DNA from: Collinsella sp.
GTDB taxonomy: Bacteria > Actinomycetota > Coriobacteriia > Coriobacteriales > Coriobacteriaceae
NCBI GenBank assembly: GCA_019424965.1
Contig: JAHYYL010000024.1
Location: 25,113-36,355 of the forward strand
DNA: 11,243 bases
Reading direction: 5' to 3'
The notes beneath the pieces are model-generated. The model was not told the origin of the DNA, ran no database searches, and saw nothing but the letters and a program-made list of their open reading frames with translations. Made by a program: the position numbers and the translations under genes. Below, piece after piece: positions 7,097 through 11,243 of this stretch (the first letter of the stretch is position 1; every line of letters begins with the position of its first letter).

Positions 7097-7163
7097 AGTT
7101 GCGGTGGAATAGTTCCTGTTTAAGGTCTCTGAAGGCCCAAGCGGGAACTATTTCACCGCAACT
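7097..7163. repeat. 67-bp palindromic repeat, copy 2 (inverted relative to copy 1)
   Basis: The left arm (7097-7121) equals the reverse complement of the right arm of copy 1 at all 25 positions. The right arm, reverse complemented, matches the left arm of copy 1 at about 23 of 25. The single G/A asymmetry of the arms therefore runs the other way, marking an inverted copy. The 17-base centre is unrelated in sequence but again closes as a small stem (GGTCT 7124-7128 with AGGCC 7133-7137). It follows the SotB stop by 15 bases and is trailed by TTATTTTG, so here it may double as the transcription terminator. Confidence 0.85.
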
Positions 7164-7193
7164 TATTTTGGGGGAGAGGATACAAGCCGGGCA

Positions 7194-7199
7194 TACAAT
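7194..7199 (+). promoter_or_regulatory. Possible -10 box of the GH13 gene
   Basis: TACAAT matches the -10 consensus at 5 of 6 bases and would place the transcript start near 7206, about 29 bases before the start codon. No -35 box stands at a suitable distance; TTGGGG at 7168-7173 is 20 bases away. Its place directly behind the palindrome suggests the GH13 transcript starts here. Confidence 0.3.
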
Positions 7200-7234
7200 G
7201 GATGTCGTTGTGTTGAGCTTACCGGGAGGTTGCT

Positions 7235-8611
7235 ATGTGGGCATACGAGACGACGTTCTATCAGATCTATCCGCTGGGCTTTTGCGGAGCTCCGCGCGAA
7301 AACGCCGCCCCCGTTGCCGAGGATGAACTCGCCCAGGCTGCCAACGCTGCGCCCAACCCCGATGCGCCCATCATGAAGATCGCCCAATGGGCCGACTACC
7401 TGCAGGAACTCGGCGTTGGCGCCGTGCTCATCAATCCGCCGCTCGAGTCCGATAGCCATGGCTACGACACGCGCAGCCTGCGCCATATCGACCGTCGCTT
7501 GGGTGGGGATGCCGACTTTGCCGCCGTATGCGACACGCTGCATGCCCACGGCATCCGCGTGGTGCTCGACGCCGTCTTCAACCACGTCGGTCGTGGCTTT
7601 TGGGCCTTCCGCGATGTGCAAGAGCGCAAGTGGGACTCGCCGTACAAGGACTGGTTCCACATTAGCTTTGACGGTGATTCCTGCTATGGCGACGGCTTTT
7701 GGTACGAGGGCTGGGAGGGCCATTTTGAGCTTGTGAAGCTCAACTTGCAAAATCCCGCCGTGGTCGATTACCTGCTCGAGTCCGTGCGCCGTTGGGCCGA
7801 CGTCTTTGGCGTCGACGGCCTGCGTCTGGACGTTGCCTATATGCTCGACCGCGATTTCATGCGTCGTCTGCATAGCTTTGCCCGTGAGCTCAAGCCCGAC
7901 TTCGTGATGATCGGCGAGACGCTCCACGGCGACTACAACCAGATCGTCAACGACGAGATGCTCGACTCCTGCACCAACTACGAGTGCTACAAGGGCCTGT
8001 ACTCCAGCTTTAACTCGGTCAACATGTTCGAGATCGCCCATTCGCTGCACCGTCAGTTTGGCGGCGATCCGTGGTGCATCTACCGCGGCAAGCACCTGCT
8101 GTCGTTTGTCGACAACCACGACGTGCCGCGCCTGGCACGCATCCTCACCGACACGTCGTGCCTGCGTCCCGCCTATGGCATGCTCTTTGGCATGCCGGGC
8201 ATTCCGTGCGTCTACTATGGCAGCGAGTGGGGAATTGCTGGCGAAAAGGGCGGCCCCGATGGCGACTGGGCGCTGCGCCCTGCGCTCGATGAGCCTGCGC
8301 CTAACGAGCTGACGGCGTTCGTCACGCAGCTCGCGCACCTTCGCTCGGCAAACGACGCGGCGGCCCGCGCTCTCAACTATGGCGCGTACCGCAACGTGGT
8401 GATCCAGAACAAGCAGCTGCTGTTCGAGCGCGCCTGCGACGACGCGACGGTGCTCGTGGCGGTCAATGCCGTGAACGAGCCCTATACCTTTGGAGCCGGC
8501 GAGCTCAACGGCTCCTTTGTCGATTTGCTTGCCGACGGCGTGCCCACGGTCGAGCTGACGGGCTCCCTTGAGCTTGCGCCCTACGAGGTGCGCTATCTGT
8601 TGAGGGCCTAG
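7235..8611 (+). CDS. Alpha-amylase family (GH13) glycoside hydrolase
   Basis: This 458-residue enzyme of the GH13 (beta/alpha)8-barrel clan hydrolyses alpha-1,4 (or 1,6) glucan bonds. The four conserved regions are present: I DAVFNH (112-117), II GLRLD with nucleophile Asp199, III MIGET with acid/base Glu228, and IV FVDNHD with Asp296. There is no signal peptide or extra carbohydrate-binding domain, so it should act on imported maltodextrins inside the cell. The C-terminal ~75 residues form the usual beta domain. The layout best fits the cyclomaltodextrinase/neopullulanase-like group without its N-terminal CBM34 domain. An insert rich in Ala and Pro near residues 20-45 follows the first barrel strand. 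GGGAGG (7224-7229) five bases before ATG fixes the start. The glycosylase gene follows after 3 bp, so the two share a transcript. Confidence 0.9.
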   Translation: MWAYETTFYQIYPLGFCGAPRENAAPVAEDELAQAANAAPNPDAPIMKIAQWADYLQELGVGAVLINPPLESDSHGYDTRSLRHIDRRLGGDADFAAVCDTLHAHGIRVVLDAVFNHVGRGFWAFRDVQERKWDSPYKDWFHISFDGDSCYGDGFWYEGWEGHFELVKLNLQNPAVVDYLLESVRRWADVFGVDGLRLDVAYMLDRDFMRRLHSFARELKPDFVMIGETLHGDYNQIVNDEMLDSCTNYECYKGLYSSFNSVNMFEIAHSLHRQFGGDPWCIYRGKHLLSFVDNHDVPRLARILTDTSCLRPAYGMLFGMPGIPCVYYGSEWGIAGEKGGPDGDWALRPALDEPAPNELTAFVTQLAHLRSANDAAARALNYGAYRNVVIQNKQLLFERACDDATVLVAVNAVNEPYTFGAGELNGSFVDLLADGVPTVELTGSLELAPYEVRYLLRA

Positions 8612-8614
8612 GCC

Positions 8615-9177
8615 ATGGCAGCGTCTGACGAGGGCTATCAACATATTGAGCATGGGTTTGAGCCCGTGTTTGACGAGCGCTCGCGCGTTTTGGTGCTCGG
8701 GTCGTTTCCCTCGGTGCTTTCGCGCGCCAATGCCTTTTATTATGGCAATCCTCAGAACCGCTTTTGGCGCGTGCTGGCCGCGTGCCTCGGTTCGCCTGTG
8801 CCGCCCAACGAGGGCGACGCTTTGGCAGGTACGAGCCAGCGACGCTCGACGCCTCGATTGCCGCCAAGCGATCCATGCTGCTGAACGGCGGCGTGGCCCT
8901 GTGGGACGTGATCGAGAGCTGCGACATTAAGGGCTCGAGTGACGCGAGCATTCGTAACGTTGTACCGGCAGATATCGAGCGCATTACCGGCGCAGCTCCC
9001 ATTGAGCAGGTGATATGCAACGGTGGTACAGCTGGCCGGCTCTACAAGCGCTATCTACAAGAACGCACCGGGCTGCCCGCCATCGTACTGCCCTCGACAA
9101 GCCCCGCCAATGCCGCCTGGCGCCTAGAACGTCTTGTTGAGCGTTGGCGCGAAGCCGTTGGCTGGGCGGCGCTGTAA
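8615..9177 (+). pseudogene. Frameshifted DNA glycosylase, family 6 UDG (hypoxanthine DNA glycosylase)-like
   Basis: Two overlapping frames together give one uracil-DNA-glycosylase-superfamily protein. The first (from ATG 8615) has LVLGSFPSVLSRANAFYYG and NPQNRFWRVLAACLG, the N-terminal active-site region. The second (usable from about 8830 to the TAA at 9175-9177) has RSMLLNGGVALWDVIESC, ICNGGTAGRLYKRY and LPSTSPANA. The family removes deaminated bases such as hypoxanthine or uracil from DNA. Restoring one G at the GG of 8828-8829 joins the frames as ...DALAG-YEPATLD... and yields about 187 residues, the expected size. As written, frame 1 stops after 89 residues and lacks the PSTSPA motif, so it should be inactive. 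Both halves keep conserved motifs without further stops, so the break is recent or a base-calling error. The ATG lies 3 bp after the GH13 stop, suggesting coupled translation. Confidence 0.82.
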
Positions 9178-9178
9178 T

Positions 9179-9838
9179 TTAGATATCTGATTGGGCGCGG
9201 GTGCCGAGGCGTTTCATGATGGCATGCCAGATCGGTGCGGGCAGTGCAGGCTTGACGCGCACCATGCCGTCGGCATCGACGCCACCGGCATTGCCACCGC
9301 CAAGCAACTGCGCATGTTCAATGGAGCAGCCCATGCGCACAGCGCCCACAAGCTTATCCATCGCTTCCGAAAAAGGCCGGCGCAAGAGGCCCATGCGCGG
9401 GGAGCGACGAAGCGCCGCAATGCCGCTGCCGGCGCAGATGACAACGCCGCCACACCACAATTGGCCCTGGCGCTCGCATGCCTTGTGCAGACGAACGGCG
9501 GCCCCGCGCGCCTGCTCAGCGCCCTCTTGTGCGGCTTGAATCATGGCATAGACACGCGTTCCCGTACCGCCAAGGCGATCGAGTATCTGCTCGACGGCGG
9601 TCATTGCCTCATCGTCAAATGCATCATCAACGGCGAGCACTATGCCATCGACTGCACCGACGTCATTTGTCTTCAAGTCAACCGGGTGGGGGAGTGCGGT
9701 GCCGGAAAGCCGGGCATAGGCCGCGATGGCATCCTGCAGGTCCCAAAGCAAAAACTCAAGATCGGTGCTCTCGGGAATACTGATATACGCAATGGTTTGC
9801 AACGTTTTTGGTACATCGCCGCGTGCGGTCGTCTCCAT
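9179..9838 (-). CDS. Hypothetical protein with flavodoxin/FMN-reductase-like fold
   Basis: This is the only gene here on the minus strand: 219 residues, soluble, without signal peptide. The order of segments resembles NAD(P)H-dependent FMN reductase/flavodoxin-like proteins: TIAYISIPES (strand 1, residues 15-24), GAVDGIVLAVDDAF (61-74), TRVYAMIQAAQEGAEQARGA (94-113), LWCGGVVICAGSG (127-139), and a C-terminal VKPALPAPIWHAIMKRLG. The usual phosphate loop (GSPR-K-GNT) after strand 1 is not visible, so FMN binding is doubtful. A function cannot be named. AAAGGAGG (9850-9843 on the minus strand) four bases before the ATG marks the start. Its stop codon lies one base from the stop of the convergent glycosylase gene, and it diverges from the aminotransferase gene 93 bases upstream. 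The opposite-strand frame was judged a shadow. Confidence 0.75.
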   Translation of the reverse strand: METTARGDVPKTLQTIAYISIPESTDLEFLLWDLQDAIAAYARLSGTALPHPVDLKTNDVGAVDGIVLAVDDAFDDEAMTAVEQILDRLGGTGTRVYAMIQAAQEGAEQARGAAVRLHKACERQGQLWCGGVVICAGSGIAALRRSPRMGLLRRPFSEAMDKLVGAVRMGCSIEHAQLLGGGNAGGVDADGMVRVKPALPAPIWHAIMKRLGTRAQSDI

Positions 9839-9899
9839 GCCGCCTCCTTTCCGGTTCGTTTCCGTTTAGGTTACACCGTCTGGCGGCGCCTCGCCGCGC

Positions 9900-9905
9900 T
9901 ATCCT
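9900..9905 (+). promoter_or_regulatory. Possible -10 box of the aminotransferase gene
   Basis: TATCCT (4/6 match) in the context GCGCTATCCTAG resembles the GCGCTATCATT context before feoAB. No -35 box stands at standard distance; TTACAC (9871-9876) is 23 bases away. The 93-base divergent gap must hold promoters for both this gene and the minus-strand gene. It also contains a small GCGGCG/CGCCGC hairpin (9883-9888 with 9892-9897). Confidence 0.3.
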
Positions 9906-9931
9906 AGTGCAACCCTTACGAAAGGAACGCC

Positions 9932-11068
9932 ATGCGTCTGCCTATGAACACCTCGCTTGCCACGCTCAAGCCCTCCGGCATCCGCCGGATCAACGCGCTC
10001 GCCGCCCAGCACCCAGGGTGCATCGCGCTTGCGCTTGGCGAGCCCGATTTTCCCACGCCCGATGTGATTAGCGCCGAGGTGACGGCCTCGCTCGACCGCG
10101 GCGACACGCACTATCCGCCCAACAACGGTCGCCCCGCCCTGCGCGAGGAACTGTCTGCCTACATGGGGGATGCGCGCCTGGCGTTTTCCGCCGACGAGGT
10201 CATCCTGACCGACGGCGCGACCGAGGCCCTGTCGGCAACATTCATGGCTATGCTCAACCCCGGCGACGAGGTTATTATCCCCACGCCGGCTTTTGGTCTG
10301 TACGAGAGCATCGTCGTGGCCAATCACGCCAAAGCGGTCTTTTTGGATACGGAACCTGCGCAATTTCAGGTTGACGAGGAAGCGCTTCGCGCCTGTGTGA
10401 CCCCAGCGACCAAGGCCATCGTCATCTGCTCGCCCAACAATCCCACGGGCTGCATCCTCAACGCGGCATCGCTCGATGCCGTGGCGCGCGTGGCGGAACA
10501 GACGGGCATCTACGTGGTCTGCGACGACGTGTACAACCGCCTCGTCTATGTGGATGGCTACGAGCGCTTTGCCCAGCGCCACCCGGAGCTGCGCGAGCAG
10601 ACGGTAGTCATCGAGAGCTTCTCCAAGCCCTGGGCCATGACCGGCTGGCGCTTGGGCTGGCTCGCAGCGGCAGCCCCCGTCATCGCCGAGATCGCAAAGG
10701 CTCACCAATACTTAGTATCGAGTGCTGTCTCCTTCGAAATGGACGCCGCAGCCCGAGCCCTGACCGTCGACCCAACCCCCATGCTCAAAGTCTACCGAGC
10801 CCGCCGCGAACGCGTCCTCGCAGCCTTATACGCCATGGGCCTCGACGTAGTAGAGCCCGCAGGAGCCTTCTACACTTTCCCGAGCATCAAAAAGTTCGGC
10901 CTAACCAGCGAAGACTTCTGCATCAAAGCCATCAAAGAGGCCAACGTTGCCCTAGTTCCCGGAAACTGCTTCGGAACCGAAGGCCACGTCCGCCTCAGCT
11001 ATTGCGTTTCCGATAAAGACCTGGACGAAGGCCTCCGCCGCCTGTCCACCTTCCTTTCAACCTTGTAG
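9932..11068 (+). CDS. Class I PLP-dependent aminotransferase (PatA/AspC-like)
   Basis: This 378-residue cytoplasmic enzyme is a fold-type I aminotransferase that moves an amino group between an amino acid and a 2-oxoacid. Visible motifs are the substrate-side GEPDFPTP (36-43), the PLP phosphate-binding DGATEAL (94-100), SPNNPTG (167-173), CDDVY with Asp198/199 for the pyridine nitrogen (197-201), the Schiff-base Lys232 in SFSKPWAMTGWRLGW, and the carboxylate-binding Arg354 in HVRLSYC. Length and motifs fit the aspartate/N-acetyl-diaminopimelate aminotransferase (PatA) branch; aromatic or alanine specificity is also possible. AAAGGA (9921-9926) five bases before ATG 9932 supports the start; ATG 9944 is a less likely alternative. 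From about base 10690 to the stop, Glu, Lys, Ala, Val and Arg codons switch toward A-ending forms, unlike the first two thirds and the neighbouring genes. Confidence 0.93.
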   Translation: MRLPMNTSLATLKPSGIRRINALAAQHPGCIALALGEPDFPTPDVISAEVTASLDRGDTHYPPNNGRPALREELSAYMGDARLAFSADEVILTDGATEALSATFMAMLNPGDEVIIPTPAFGLYESIVVANHAKAVFLDTEPAQFQVDEEALRACVTPATKAIVICSPNNPTGCILNAASLDAVARVAEQTGIYVVCDDVYNRLVYVDGYERFAQRHPELREQTVVIESFSKPWAMTGWRLGWLAAAAPVIAEIAKAHQYLVSSAVSFEMDAAARALTVDPTPMLKVYRARRERVLAALYAMGLDVVEPAGAFYTFPSIKKFGLTSEDFCIKAIKEANVALVPGNCFGTEGHVRLSYCVSDKDLDEGLRRLSTFLSTL

Positions 11069-11100
11069 CCATCAGGGACGCAACATATCAGCCCACCGAC

Positions 11101-11243
11101 TTAAGGCTTATGAGTGGGGGCGCCGGCCAACGGGAAACCGGGCTGCCCCAAAGTCACCGCAGGCCGCGCCGCCGAAGGCCAGGCGCAAGGTTTTCGTAGA
11201 TTCCGCACGAGCCGAAGAGCACTTAATGTGCTCTTCGTGCGAG
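11101..11243. other. Non-coding, strongly self-complementary region at the window edge
   Basis: Three successive hairpins can form. One pairs 11117-11126 with about 11139-11149 (GGGG..GCCGG with CCGGGCTGCCCC). The second is GCGCC-GCC-GAA-GGC-CA-GGCGC (11166-11186). The third has a 9-bp stem GAAGAGCAC (11214-11222) with GTGCTCTTC (11228-11236), loop TTAAT, extended by CGCAC (11204-11208) with GTGCG (11237-11241) across a 5-base bulge. An alternative pairs CGCACGA (11204-11210) with TCGTGCG (11235-11241). There is no T-tract, so it is not a plain terminator. The only short open frame (ATG 11110, 29 codons) has no ribosome binding site. It may be part of a longer inverted repeat or a leader of the next gene. 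Confidence 0.5.

Noticed and set aside
7163..8653. 496-codon minus-strand open frame opposite the GH13 gene
   Set aside because: The plus strand carries all four GH13 regions with catalytic residues. The minus translation shows no family signature and runs into the palindrome.
8815..8835. Programmed -1 frameshift to explain the split glycosylase
   Set aside because: No XXXYYYZ slippery heptamer or evident downstream stimulatory hairpin is seen. A one-base loss in a G run explains the break more simply.
9191..9907. 238-codon plus-strand open frame opposite the flavodoxin-like gene
   Set aside because: It has no ribosome binding site or domain pattern. The minus-strand frame has AAAGGAGG at proper place and a fold-like segment order. 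Some doubt remains because the minus product is also unassigned.
9899..10708. 269-codon minus-strand open frame opposite the aminotransferase gene
   Set aside because: The plus frame carries the PLP lysine and all class I aminotransferase motifs. The minus frame is a shadow.
11110..11199. 29-codon open frame starting ATG 11110
   Set aside because: No ribosome binding site, arginine- and proline-rich translation, and it lies inside overlapping hairpins.
11101..11243. Cobalamin or other known riboswitch in the terminal structured region
   Set aside because: The GGGAAACC segment hinted at a B12-box-like stem, but the conserved GCCACTG and AACAGGGAA elements are missing on both strands.

Overview
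The window reads as a chromosomal stretch of a GC-rich actinobacterium of the class Coriobacteriia, most probably Collinsella or a close gut relative. This rests on protein flavour, the fused FeoA-FeoB, strong AGGAGG-type ribosome binding sites and G/C-ending codons. It is an inference from sequence memory, not a database match. There are nine protein genes, eight on the + strand and one on the - strand. I see no tRNA, rRNA, CRISPR array or transposase.

Layout. 1-2650: a dimethylarginine dimethylaminohydrolase (DDAH) gene preceded by a 12-bp perfect palindrome, then a basic amino acid permease of the ArcD/APA type, closed by a strong hairpin terminator. Together they look like a unit for taking up and hydrolysing arginine or methylated arginine. 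2650-2960: a repeat-rich gap holding a 67-bp near-perfect palindrome and, next to it, a ~98-bp nested inverted-repeat element. 2961-7081: a small orphan protein, the ferrous iron transporter FeoAB as one 786-residue chain (with two GGTTAACC sites in its leader), and a SotB-like MFS efflux protein. 7097-7163: a second copy of the 67-bp palindrome in the opposite orientation, so the two copies bracket about 4.4 kb.

7235-9177: a GH13 alpha-glucan hydrolase followed after 3 bp by a family-6-like uracil/hypoxanthine DNA glycosylase gene that is broken by a single-base frameshift. 9179-9838 (-): a flavodoxin-fold-like protein of unknown role, whose stop codon lies one base from the glycosylase stop. 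9932-11068 (+): a class I PLP aminotransferase, divergent from the flavodoxin-like gene; its last ~120 codons use visibly different synonymous codons. 11069-11243: a non-coding, strongly structured tail cut by the window edge.

The genes are mostly ordinary transport and metabolism genes, and I do not see a defence or mobile gene system. The least explained signals are the paired 67-bp palindromes, the nested inverted-repeat element beside the first one, the candidate operators upstream of ddaH and feoAB, the frameshifted glycosylase, and the synonymous-codon break in the aminotransferase.
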